From Treponema bryantii (GTDB lineage Bacteria; Spirochaetota; Spirochaetia; Treponematales; Treponemataceae): DNA of 64,000 nucleotides. Positions within the stretch are counted from its first letter, which is position 1. The number at the start of each line of letters is the position of its first letter. Position numbers and translations under genes: made by a program. Below the pieces are notes generated by a model that saw only the letters and a program-made list of their open reading frames with translations, had not been told where the DNA came from and ran no database searches. The stretch is from assembly GCF_036492245.1 (NCBI RefSeq), contig NZ_AP025286.1:1-64000 (forward strand). The letters are read 5' to 3'. Below, piece after piece: positions 18,130 through 25,926 of the stretch.

Positions 18130-18166
18130 ATTATAGCATGAAAATATGACAAGGTGATGTCATATT
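18130..18166 (-). promoter_or_regulatory. WYL-regulon-type promoter (a): palindrome plus TATAAT for the radical SAM gene
   Basis: AATATGACA (18143-18151), six bases, TGTCATATT (18158-18166): perfect 9-bp arms. On the minus strand TATAAT occupies 18135-18130 and the ATG starts at 18123 after six bases. The -35 position falls in the palindrome spacer. Confidence 0.8.
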
Positions 18167-18198
18167 AAAAATCTCTTTTGAAAAAAATATAAGTTTGA

Positions 18199-18747
18199 TT
18201 ATTTACAATTCTTAATATGAGCTTTGATTTTTTTTATAGCCCAGTCGTAGTGGCTTGAGGTTGTGCTGACACAATAATCTCCAAGCGCTGCGTTTCCTGT
18301 CCATGCAAAATACTTTGGGATAAAAAGTTCTTCGTTTGAATAACTCTCTATCAGATTTATTACATCGGCGTGGCTTTTATCGAGCAACTTTCTAGCTTCT
18401 TCCAGACTTGTTTTCTGATGATTATTCCAGAACATTACATTCATTGCGCCATAAGTTTTCCACGAATATTCTGATGGGAGGAAGGCAATAGCTGATTTTT
18501 TGTCAGTAATGTCTTTATTGTTTTTCGGAAACTTGAGCATAAGCTGATGCCATTCATAAAGGTGAATGAGTACATCGCGGACATTTTTGTCGCGGCTCCA
18601 GTGAGCTTCTCTTTTGCTTGGTTCGCCTGAAAAATCAAATGGTGTATTAAGTTCTTTTTCAGACATTCCGTCGATGAGCTTGATAAGTTTGTCATAGTTT
18701 TCTTTTGCTGCTGTAAGCAGGTCGTCTTTAGTTTTTGGTCTTGGCAT
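18199..18747 (-). CDS. ClbS/DfsB family (DUF1706) four-helix protein
   Basis: A 182-aa DinB-superfamily-like helical bundle with the DUF1706 features: PRPKTKDDLL start, NVRDVLIHLYEWHQLML, and a C-terminal SHYDWAIKKIKAH with conserved His. ClbS, the known member, hydrolyses the cyclopropane warhead of colibactin and so protects DNA. The role here is open. The ATG directly follows the stop of the upstream DUF3781-SAP gene with the ribosome site AAGGAGAA, so the two form an operon controlled by the palindrome at 19728-19757. Confidence 0.87.
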   Translation of the reverse strand: MPRPKTKDDLLTAAKENYDKLIKLIDGMSEKELNTPFDFSGEPSKREAHWSRDKNVRDVLIHLYEWHQLMLKFPKNNKDITDKKSAIAFLPSEYSWKTYGAMNVMFWNNHQKTSLEEARKLLDKSHADVINLIESYSNEELFIPKYFAWTGNAALGDYCVSTTSSHYDWAIKKIKAHIKNCK

Positions 18748-19710
18748 TTAGTTCTCCTTGTTTATTATATCACTGAACTCTTCAAGAAGTTCAGTAGTGT
18801 ATATTTTTTCTCTGGTAGAAGTACGAACTTTTTTCCAGAGGATTGAAGCGGTTTTGAGTTTATTTTTAAAGTGAGTAGTGGCTGGGTCAGTGCAGAAGTC
18901 GTGAACGAACTTGTTCCATTGTAGAGAGACTTTGTCGTATTTTGCGTAAGTTTTAGTGCCGTAAAAAATGTTGAGGAGGTCACCGAGAGTGAAAGAGATA
19001 TCGTTGGTTTCCTTTACTTTACGAACGGTGGCTACCATATCGACGTTGAATTTGAAATTATCGATTCCAGTCTGTTGAGAGAAAAAATCGCGGAAACGCT
19101 GGTTGAAGCAGAAACCGCATTCTATGAGGCTGGTTTGTGGGGTGAGAGTGATGATGGAAGTGGCAGCCTTTGGGGAAGTATGGTGTTTGGTAACTGAGGG
19201 GCTGAAAGTGTTTGATTTTTTTGGTGGAATGAAATTGCCTTTAAAGTATTCTTCTATGTTGTGGTTGAGTTCTGCTTTCATACCTGAGGCATCGATATTC
19301 AATGATTTGCAGATAGTCTGGAGCTCTTCGCGGTACCAGTAATATTTAGAAAAATCTTCATAGGATTTGATGGCGGTGAAAGAAGGGCGCTTTGTGATGG
19401 TGGTTTCGTGTTTCGACAAACTCAACAACCGACTGCTGCGCGGATATTTAACTGCTGTTGTATGAGCAGTGATAATAGTATAGCTGTATGCATTTACTGT
19501 GATGTATATTCCATCAATTTCACAGTACCAGTTCTTGCCTTGGCGAGTGATTTTGCAATCTGGGGATGAAATCTTCTTTTTGCAAAAATCCACAACATCA
19601 GTAATACTTTCACCCAGAGAAAGATTTTTTCTGATACGTTCTGATCCCATAGGAGTAGTGTAAATCTTGTTGAGATTCGATAATAATGGGCAATTATCTG
19701 CGTTGATCAT
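18748..19710 (-). CDS. DUF3781 - SAP domain fusion protein
   Basis: The N-terminal part (residues 1-80: NLNKIYTTPMGSERIRKNL, GKNWYCEIDGIYITVNAYSYTIITAH) matches DUF3781. Residues about 110-155 form a SAP-type nucleic-acid-binding helix pair (YREELQTICKSLNIDASGMKAEL), followed by a DUF6434-like stretch (RDFFSQQTGIDNFKFNV). These are usually separate proteins. The linker is encoded by sequence like a dispersed GAGTTTGTCGAAAC repeat. The ATG at 19710 is chosen because TATAAT lies six bases before it; a frame-open ATG at 19746 falls inside the palindrome. Functions are unknown. Confidence 0.75.
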   Translation of the reverse strand: MINADNCPLLSNLNKIYTTPMGSERIRKNLSLGESITDVVDFCKKKISSPDCKITRQGKNWYCEIDGIYITVNAYSYTIITAHTTAVKYPRSSRLLSLSKHETTITKRPSFTAIKSYEDFSKYYWYREELQTICKSLNIDASGMKAELNHNIEEYFKGNFIPPKKSNTFSPSVTKHHTSPKAATSIITLTPQTSLIECGFCFNQRFRDFFSQQTGIDNFKFNVDMVATVRKVKETNDISFTLGDLLNIFYGTKTYAKYDKVSLQWNKFVHDFCTDPATTHFKNKLKTASILWKKVRTSTREKIYTTELLEEFSDIINKEN

Positions 19711-19716
19711 GTTTTT

Positions 19717-19757
19717 ATTATAGGATCTTAAATATGACAATGGCATGTCATATTTAA
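19717..19757 (-). promoter_or_regulatory. WYL-regulon-type promoter (b): palindrome plus TATAAT for the DUF3781-SAP/ClbS operon
   Basis: This is the longest copy: 12-bp perfect arms TTAAATATGACA (19728-19739) and TGTCATATTTAA (19746-19757) around a 6-bp spacer. On the minus strand TATAAT is at 19722-19717 and the ATG at 19710, again six bases on. The plus-strand LuxR-type gene starts 55 bp away and might share the site. Confidence 0.8.
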
Positions 19758-19811
19758 AAATATTATTTTTTTCATTTGTGATATGCTATACTATTATTTA
19801 AGGAGTACTTT

Positions 19812-20645
19812 TTGGAAGAAATAATTCTTTTTGCAGCCTGTATATTTTCTTTTGCTGCTGTGTTGATATCACTTTTATTTTTTTTCAGATATAAAAAGAA
19901 TTTTTTCCTTCATGTCCTTTTAATACTTTTTTCTTTTTTTATGATAAGTACAAACAACCTGTATGCTGTAATTCACAGTCCGCTTGTTGAACGAATTCCT
20001 ATCTGTATTTTTGGTGCATTCCTTTCATTATTCTTTTCTTATGGCATTGTCAATTTTACATTTGATCTGATTCAGATAAGCAGTTCAGCCTCTATCCGAA
20101 AATTTGTTTTATCATATTCAATAATTGTTTTTGTATTTTCTTTTATTCTGATTTTTTTGACTAACTTTTCAAAACCCGCTTTTATCTTAAACTTAATCGG
20201 ATTATGGATACCAACAGGTTTTTCATTGGTCATCAGCATCAGCTTTTTTAAGCGAATTGATACTGGAGTTTTCAGAAAAGAAAAATGGATAATTCTTTTT
20301 CTTGCGATATTGAATTTAATTCTTTCTTTTGTACTTCATAGTGCTCCGTTCATTTTTATAATTTCAATTTCTCTTTTAGTTTATCATGTTTTCTATCATT
20401 TCTATTTTTTGTCTCCAATTTCAAAAACAGAAAAAACTTTGAAAGAAGAATTCATAAAAGATTTTGGAATTACAAAAAGAGAGCAGGAAATCATTGTTGC
20501 CCTTTTACATGGTAAGTCAAACAAAGAACTTGCAGAAACACTTTTTGTCAGTGAAAAAACAATAGAAACTCACCTTGCAAATATTTACAGAAAAGTTGGA
20601 GTAAAAAACAGGCTGGAACTTTTCTCACGTCTTCAAAACGACTAA
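19812..20645 (+). CDS. Membrane-bound LuxR-type regulator
   Basis: Seven predicted membrane helices (residues about 1-215) are joined to a C-terminal LuxR helix-turn-helix (LTKREQEIIVALLHGKSNKELAETL .. VSEKTIETHLANIYRKVGV, about 222-270). This is a one-component regulator that probably senses a membrane signal. The start is TTG, supported by AAGGAG six bases before it. The same 13-base context GGAGTACTTTTTG precedes another TTG start at 44138. A -10-like TATACT lies near 19788. The envelope gene pair downstream is a possible target. Confidence 0.85.
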   Translation: MEEIILFAACIFSFAAVLISLLFFFRYKKNFFLHVLLILFSFFMISTNNLYAVIHSPLVERIPICIFGAFLSLFFSYGIVNFTFDLIQISSSASIRKFVLSYSIIVFVFSFILIFLTNFSKPAFILNLIGLWIPTGFSLVISISFFKRIDTGVFRKEKWIILFLAILNLILSFVLHSAPFIFIISISLLVYHVFYHFYFLSPISKTEKTLKEEFIKDFGITKREQEIIVALLHGKSNKELAETLFVSEKTIETHLANIYRKVGVKNRLELFSRLQND

Positions 20646-20752
20646 GGGTTTACCCTGAATTTCAAATTCCAATTAAAATCAGTACAGACCCTAATATCTT
20701 TCTTAACCTTCAGAGAGTAAAGTTACAGCGAAAACTTTTCTGGAGGTTGTAC

Positions 20753-21589
20753 ATGAAAATCAAAAAATTCTTATCTGTAATTATTGGGCTATTTATATTG
20801 TCACTTTCAATTTTTGCAGAGGAAAAGAAAACTCAGGTAGAAATATCCTTATCGATAAACTGGACTTTCGGCTGCTATAAGGAAACAAGCTTTGCAAATA
20901 TTTCCCAGAAAATTCTTGCTCCAAGGTTTCAGCTGGATTCAAAGATTTATTCTGGAAATATGCTACATATAATCACAGCCGATTATTATTTTTGTCATCC
21001 GAAATCGGCAATGACAAATACGGCTGTAGTGTACAAGAATTATGATCCTGTTTCTGGCGAATCTTATTATGAAGCTTTTCAAAGTAATCTGGCATTTCAT
21101 CGAATTAGACTGCAATATGATGCGGCTTACGATGTTTTAAAAAATGAGAAATATGATTTATTTGTGGGCGGAAATTTTTCATGCAATGCTTATCTTCAAT
21201 TTGAAAATTACCCGTCTATCACAGGAATAATATCGATAGGACCAACAACGGTTTTTAAATACAACATAGATGAAAGAAACTCTTTTATGGTAACAGGTTC
21301 TATGCCTTGGTTCGGCTATGGTGTACGACCGCCATATGCAGGATGCGATGCTCAGCTTATGAAATATGCGGAAGAAAATTTTATGAAAATTCTAACTCTT
21401 GGAAATTTCTTAAGTCTTCACAATTATCAGAACATCAGTTTAGGATTTGATTACAAGATAAAAGCTTCAAAACATTTTTCAACGGGACTTGGCTTTGGAT
21501 TTGAATATTCGCGAATTGCTGTTCCAAAAGAACGGCCTTTATATTATCTGGATGGAAATTTCAGAACCATGGTATCAGTAAATTTTTAG
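20753..21589 (+). CDS. Outer-membrane beta-barrel-like protein
   Basis: A signal peptide (residues 1-23, ending SIFAEE) is followed by alternating hydrophobic/polar strands and a C-terminal aromatic residue (MVSVNF), typical of outer-membrane barrels. I do not recognise the family. The ATG at 20753 has GGAGG six bases upstream; a TTG two codons earlier is unlikely. It is followed after 10 bp by an S41 protease lipoprotein, so the pair probably forms an operon. Confidence 0.75.
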   Translation: MKIKKFLSVIIGLFILSLSIFAEEKKTQVEISLSINWTFGCYKETSFANISQKILAPRFQLDSKIYSGNMLHIITADYYFCHPKSAMTNTAVVYKNYDPVSGESYYEAFQSNLAFHRIRLQYDAAYDVLKNEKYDLFVGGNFSCNAYLQFENYPSITGIISIGPTTVFKYNIDERNSFMVTGSMPWFGYGVRPPYAGCDAQLMKYAEENFMKILTLGNFLSLHNYQNISLGFDYKIKASKHFSTGLGFGFEYSRIAVPKERPLYYLDGNFRTMVSVNF

Positions 21590-21599
21590 GAGGATTAAA

Positions 21600-22646
21600 A
21601 TGAGAAAAAATAATTTCATAAGTATTATTGTGTTTTTACTTATCTCAATGATTTTGTTGCAGGGTTGTTCTTTCTTTTATGGAGAAACTCCTGATCTTAC
21701 ATACAACGAGATGTTTGACTCTTTGTGGAAAGATTACGATGAGACTTATGCTTTGTTCGAAGTGCGAGGTGTAGATTGGGATGAGCAATATAAAAAATGC
21801 AAGCCTTTGGTTTCTGATAATATGACTGACAAAGAATTTTTTGAAGTACTTAAAAAACTTCTGTATCCGTTGAAAGATTCTCATGTATATGTAAAAACTC
21901 CTTTTGAAAGTTTAAACTCTGGGGAAGACAATTCAACCATTGATAATTTTTCACTTACAGAAGTTTGCAATCAATATATTGAAAATCCAAAAAAATGCGG
22001 TAATAAGATTATTACTTTTGGAACATTAAAAACTGATGATACGGTTGGGTATATTCATATTGCAGCTTTTTCGAGTGGACAGACAGGAATCAATCAGAAA
22101 CAGAATTGGGCTGGTGAAATAGATACAGCACTGGAAGAATTAAAAAATACACGCTGTATGATTCTTGATGTTAGAGGCAACCGTGGTGGATTAACTGGGA
22201 ATGTAACCAGAATATCGGGACGCTTTTGTTCAGAAAATAAAGTATATGCAGTTTCACGAACAAGAAATGGAACCGGTAAAAATGATTTTGGTCCTGGAGT
22301 AGAACTGGAAATCAAAAAGAATGGAAGCTGGCAATATACAAAGCCTGTAATACTTTTGACGAATGCTCAGACGATGAGTGCAGGTGAAGAGTTCTCTATG
22401 GCAATGACATCGCAGTCTCATGTTATTCAGGTTGGTAATCATACCTGTGGAGTTTTCTCACTTGCTCTGGAACGCTGTCTTGTAAACGGCTGGAAGTATG
22501 CTGTATCTGTTCAGAAAGTAACAGACCCGGATGGAAAAACACCGGAAGGAAAGGGTATAGTTCCGGCGCATGAAAACCTGATATTAAATCCTTCTGCAGC
22601 TGAAGATTTGCAAATGCAAAAAGCTATCGAGTTATGTAATTATTAA
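21600..22646 (+). CDS. S41 family peptidase, lipoprotein
   Basis: The lipobox ILLQGC places the protein on a membrane. The S41 (C-terminal-processing protease/IRBP-like) core shows MILDVRGNRGG near residues 190-200 and the nucleophile region TNAQTMSAGEEF near 255-266 with SxxE. A catalytic Lys after the nucleophile is not obvious, as in the IRBP/tricorn branch. At 348 aa there is no clear PDZ domain. The ribosome site is AGGAGG. The 3' end overlaps the convergent WYL gene by 23 bp. Confidence 0.88.
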   Translation: MRKNNFISIIVFLLISMILLQGCSFFYGETPDLTYNEMFDSLWKDYDETYALFEVRGVDWDEQYKKCKPLVSDNMTDKEFFEVLKKLLYPLKDSHVYVKTPFESLNSGEDNSTIDNFSLTEVCNQYIENPKKCGNKIITFGTLKTDDTVGYIHIAAFSSGQTGINQKQNWAGEIDTALEELKNTRCMILDVRGNRGGLTGNVTRISGRFCSENKVYAVSRTRNGTGKNDFGPGVELEIKKNGSWQYTKPVILLTNAQTMSAGEEFSMAMTSQSHVIQVGNHTCGVFSLALERCLVNGWKYAVSVQKVTDPDGKTPEGKGIVPAHENLILNPSAAEDLQMQKAIELCNY

Positions 22647-23562
22647 GCACGTCATTGGCAAGTATAATAATTCTTTCACGAACTGATTTTGGTGAAAGAA
22701 TTTTGATATCTGGCCCAAAGCCTAGAAGCAGATCCTGCAGCCAGTCTTCATCTGGAACGGTGAAGCTGGCTGTAATACTTCCGTCTTTGTTTGGTACTAC
22801 TTCAGAACAAATAAAAGTATCAAGCAGATATGAGATTTTATTATTTGAAACCTTTGCTTTTATTGTAATCATTTTAGGCTTAGGTCTTTGATTTGCAGAT
22901 TGTGAATTAACAACCGGAACAGAAAAGCGGGTTACTGTAGCAGTACGTCCAGTCATTGAAATATTTCTCATTCTGGAAAGTTTGAAAAATCTTTCGGCTT
23001 GTCGTGTCGTACACCAGCCCTGTAAATACCAGGCCTGACCTTTGTAAACCAGTTTCCAGGGATGAACAAGACGATGTTCAGTTTTTCCATCTCCACGAAA
23101 ATATTCAAAAGAGACCTGACGTTTTTTAAGAATACATTCGCGAAGAGTTCCAAAGAGTTTTCGAACTTCGCTGCCTTCAGGACTCCAGGGAGAGAAATCA
23201 ACTTCGAGCCAGTCAGTATCTGTGGTAACAAGACTTGAAATTTTTTCGGCTGCTTTTAAATTTGCATTAACTGCAGAAGATGAGTTTCCCGTCAGACTGT
23301 TAAAAGCTTTTACACTTGAAACAATAGCAAGACGTTCTTCTTCAGAAAGGATTCGTTTATCAAGAGCATATTTTTCTGAGATGGCAATTCCGCCGCCGCG
23401 GCCTTTAAGGGAATAAACAGGAACTCCGGAAACCGAAAGTGCGTCTATCCAGCGGTAAATGGTTCGGGTAGAAACTCCAAAGCGTTTAGCCATTTCACTG
23501 GCAGTGGACTGCTTTTTATCTATGAGAATATAAACAAATTCGAAAAGCTGATCTATCTGCAT
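22624..23562 (-). CDS. HTH-WYL transcriptional regulator (YafY type)
   Basis: An N-terminal HTH_11 (STASEMAKRFGVSTRTIYRWIDAL, residues about 19-42) is followed by a WYL domain (HPWKLVYKGQAWYLQGWC, about 180-197) and a C-terminal extension. WYL regulators bind a small ligand or nucleic acid and often control stress or DNA-damage genes. The ATG at 23562 (MQIDQLFEF) is chosen: TATAAT lies six bases before it, and the longer frame would run through its own palindrome. Autoregulation and control of the copies at 18143 and 19728 are inferred. Confidence 0.9.
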   Translation of the reverse strand: MQIDQLFEFVYILIDKKQSTASEMAKRFGVSTRTIYRWIDALSVSGVPVYSLKGRGGGIAISEKYALDKRILSEEERLAIVSSVKAFNSLTGNSSSAVNANLKAAEKISSLVTTDTDWLEVDFSPWSPEGSEVRKLFGTLRECILKKRQVSFEYFRGDGKTEHRLVHPWKLVYKGQAWYLQGWCTTRQAERFFKLSRMRNISMTGRTATVTRFSVPVVNSQSANQRPKPKMITIKAKVSNNKISYLLDTFICSEVVPNKDGSITASFTVPDEDWLQDLLLGFGPDIKILSPKSVRERIIILANDVLNNYITR

Positions 23563-23568
23563 AAGGAA

Positions 23569-23606
23569 ATTATACATCTGAAAATATGACATCGCAATGT
23601 CATATT
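23569..23606 (-). promoter_or_regulatory. WYL-regulon-type promoter (c): palindrome plus TATAAT for the WYL gene
   Basis: AATATGACA (23583-23591), spacer TCGCAA, TGTCATATT (23598-23606). On the minus strand TATAAT is at 23574-23569 and the ATG at 23562 after six bases. A weak TTGCGA fills the -35 position inside the spacer. Confidence 0.8.
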
Positions 23607-23615
23607 TAATACTAC

Positions 23616-23644
23616 TCGACATCACACGATTTTATGTCTATCAT
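23616..23644 (+). promoter_or_regulatory. Leaderless promoter of the fructosamine kinase gene
   Basis: TCGACA (23616-23621), 17 bases, TATCAT (23639-23644), six bases, ATG at 23651. No ribosome site is present. It begins 10 bp from the WYL palindrome, which could also affect it. Confidence 0.65.
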
Positions 23645-23650
23645 GGGTTT

Positions 23651-24571
23651 ATGAATATTACACTTCCACCAAATTATAATTCTCTTGCTGGGGCACTTGT
23701 TGCACTTTTTGGTAATTCAGTTGCTATTGCAGAAACAGACAGACTTTCCGGAGGCGACATAAATAAGGCCTATGGTCTTACTCTTACAAACGGAAAGCAT
23801 ATTTTTATGAAGGCAAACGCAAAACAGAATGCGCCCTTTTTTACATCAGAGGCGGCAGGACTTACTGCGATCGAAAAAACTGGTGCAATAGGTACACCAG
23901 AAATTTTGTGTACGGGAACTGATGATGGTGAAGATGTAGGCTATAGTTTTCTTTTACTGAAGTATATAAAAAGCGGAAAGCAGCAGAAGAATTACTGGCG
24001 GGAGCTGGCACAGAATCTTGCGAAAATGCATAAAGCAGATACTTCCATTTATTTTGAGGGTAACGGTAAGTTCGGATTTTTCCAGGATAATTTTATAGGC
24101 GCACGGCCACAGTGTAATACACCTTGTGACAGCTGGATATCTTTCTTCCGTGATAACAGACTTGCTCCACAGTTTAAGGCAGCGGATTCTTATTTTGAGA
24201 CTAACGACCGTAAGTTAGTTACTAAACTGTTGGATCATCTGGAAGAATTTTTAGTTGAACCGGAAAAGCCAAGTCTGCTTCATGGAGATCTCTGGAGTGG
24301 TAATGTAATGTGTGGTCCAGAGGGAAAAGCAATGCTGATTGATCCTGCCTGTTATGTAGGACACGCAGAAGTAGATTTAGCAATGACAGAGCTTTTTGGC
24401 GGTTTCCCGCCGGAGTTCTACGAAGCATATCGTGAAGAAAATCCTCTGCAGCCAGGCTACGAAAACCGCCGTGACCTTTACAACCTCTATCAGCTTTTGA
24501 ATCATCTGAATCTTTTTGGTCCGACTTATCTTGGACCTGTTTTGAGTATTGTTGCAGAATATGTCGGATAA
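23651..24571 (+). CDS. Fructosamine kinase family protein
   Basis: A phosphotransferase-fold protein with the ATP-lid region (residues 30-60), the catalytic loop LLHGDLWSGNV (His/Asp/Asn, about 215-225), and the metal-binding DPACYVGHAEVDLAM (about 237-251). Members phosphorylate protein-bound ketosamines (deglycation) or related sugars. The ATG at 23651 is preferred because it sits six bases after a -10, and it matches the family N-terminus. It overlaps the next gene by 11 bp. Confidence 0.9.
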   Translation: MNITLPPNYNSLAGALVALFGNSVAIAETDRLSGGDINKAYGLTLTNGKHIFMKANAKQNAPFFTSEAAGLTAIEKTGAIGTPEILCTGTDDGEDVGYSFLLLKYIKSGKQQKNYWRELAQNLAKMHKADTSIYFEGNGKFGFFQDNFIGARPQCNTPCDSWISFFRDNRLAPQFKAADSYFETNDRKLVTKLLDHLEEFLVEPEKPSLLHGDLWSGNVMCGPEGKAMLIDPACYVGHAEVDLAMTELFGGFPPEFYEAYREENPLQPGYENRRDLYNLYQLLNHLNLFGPTYLGPVLSIVAEYVG

Positions 24572-25139
24572 AAAAGAAAACGTCAGAGAAACAATTTTGC
24601 ATGAAATAGAACCGGTATGGAATGAAGAAAGCCGAGTTCTTATCCTTGGGACAATGCCGTCTCCTGCAAGCCGTAATGCCGGATTTTTCTACATGCATCC
24701 GCAGAACAGATTCTGGAAGGTGGTTCCAGAAGTTTTTGGCGAGGCACTGAAACTCCCGAATAATGCGTCCGACCGACTTGCTGCAATCCAGGAACGCCGT
24801 GAGTTTTTAGTTCGCCACAATCTTGCTCTTTGGGATGTGCTTGCTTCCTGTGATATTCAAGGTGCTGCAGATTCAAGCATAAAAAATGCAAAGCCAAATG
24901 ATTTTACTGAAATATTTGAAAAATCAAAAATCCGCCATGTATTTTGTACAGGAAAAACTTCTTTTAATTTGTGGAAAAAATTTTGCGCAGCACAATATGA
25001 AGAGCGCTTTGGTTTGACATGCGAATGTCTTCCGAGTACGAGTCCTGCTAATGCCGCGTGGAGCATGGAAAGGCTTGTGGCGGAGTATCAGAAAATATGT
25101 TATCATTCCAGATATGATTCAGATATTCGGAACAAATAA
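24561..25139 (+). CDS. DNA-deoxyinosine glycosylase (UDG superfamily)
   Basis: A single-domain base-excision repair glycosylase. The motif-1 region RVLILGTMPSPASRNAGFFYMHPQNRFW (starting near residue 25) is typical of the hypoxanthine-DNA glycosylase branch, and LPSTSPANA near 155 is motif 2. It removes deaminated bases such as hypoxanthine or uracil. The ATG at 24561 is preferred over a TTG at 24549; both overlap the kinase gene, so the genes are co-transcribed. Confidence 0.87.
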   Translation: MSDKKENVRETILHEIEPVWNEESRVLILGTMPSPASRNAGFFYMHPQNRFWKVVPEVFGEALKLPNNASDRLAAIQERREFLVRHNLALWDVLASCDIQGAADSSIKNAKPNDFTEIFEKSKIRHVFCTGKTSFNLWKKFCAAQYEERFGLTCECLPSTSPANAAWSMERLVAEYQKICYHSRYDSDIRNK

Positions 25140-25470
25140 ATCTTTTGATACAAAGGCGGCTCAGCGATTTTTTAAGGAACGCCGCATCGACTTTCAGTTT
25201 GTAGATCTTAAAGAAAAGGAAATGTCTCCCGGTGAGTTCGACTCAGTAGTTTCTGCACTCGCAAGAGAAACGGGGTCACGAGCAGATGCAATTGATTTAC
25301 TGATTGATAACAAGGCTAAAGATTACGCCAGTATTGCTTATCTGGACGACAGTGAGAAAGAATCAAAGTTGTTTGAAAATCAGGTAAAGTTGATGAAGCA
25401 GCCGGTTTGTCGTAATGGAAAAACTGCAGCCACTGTCGGTCTTCAGCAGAAGGTTTGGGAAAACTGGTAA
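25114..25470 (+). CDS. ArsC/Spx-like thioredoxin-fold protein without the active cysteine
   Basis: About 118 aa with the ArsC-family order: IFGTNKSFDTKAAQRFF at the N-terminus, a DLKEKEMSPGEF helix, and CRNGKTAATVG at the C-terminus. In arsenate reductases the first motif has a catalytic Cys where this protein has Ser (KSFDT). Arsenate reductase activity is therefore doubtful. The ATG at 25114 is the family start; a longer frame from 25051 only adds sequence from the glycosylase 3' end. It overlaps that gene by 26 bp. Confidence 0.8.
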   Translation: MIQIFGTNKSFDTKAAQRFFKERRIDFQFVDLKEKEMSPGEFDSVVSALARETGSRADAIDLLIDNKAKDYASIAYLDDSEKESKLFENQVKLMKQPVCRNGKTAATVGLQQKVWENW

Positions 25471-25491
25471 TCATAATTTATTAAAAAAGTC

Positions 25492-25836
25492 ATGTCTGAT
25501 TTGAAAGAAAAAATCTATGCAGCAGTTAGATTGATTCCACGTGGAAAAGTTGCATCCTATTCTCAGGTTGCAGCTCTTGCAGGAAACTGTAATCTTCGCC
25601 GCTATGTTGGAAATGCGCTTCACGAAAATCCAAGTAATCAGATAACTCCTTGTCATCGGGTGGTTAATGCAAAAGGTTTTTGTTCAGGCAGTTTTTCTTT
25701 TGGCGGGCCAGATGCTCAGCGGGAAAAACTCGAAGCCGAAGGCATTACCTTTGTTGATGGCCATGTCGATATGGAAAAACACAATATTACTGAAGAAGAT
25801 TTTGAAGTAATAAAAGCTGAACTTGATAATAATTAA
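25492..25836 (+). CDS. MGMT-family DNA methyltransferase-like protein
   Basis: A 114-aa protein corresponding to the C-terminal DNA-binding domain of O6-alkylguanine-DNA alkyltransferase: RGKVASYSQVAALAG recognition helix, then the active-site motif TPCHRVVN. The Cys is present, unlike ATL proteins, which have Trp there. The first half of a full-length MGMT is missing. It probably repairs or flags alkylated guanine. It lies 21 bp after the ArsC-like gene, near the glycosylase. Confidence 0.9.
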   Translation: MSDLKEKIYAAVRLIPRGKVASYSQVAALAGNCNLRRYVGNALHENPSNQITPCHRVVNAKGFCSGSFSFGGPDAQREKLEAEGITFVDGHVDMEKHNITEEDFEVIKAELDNN

Positions 25837-25926
25837 GGAAATGTTAGGTTTCTTTGCGGAAATTCCTAAGATATTTTGTAGACTGTAACTGAAGATGCGG
25901 ATATTTTATAATCTGTGAGGTGAATT

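Noticed and set aside
25840-25875. Terminator hairpin after the MGMT-like gene
   Set aside because: TTAGG..CCTAA arms have mismatches and no T-run; too weak to list.
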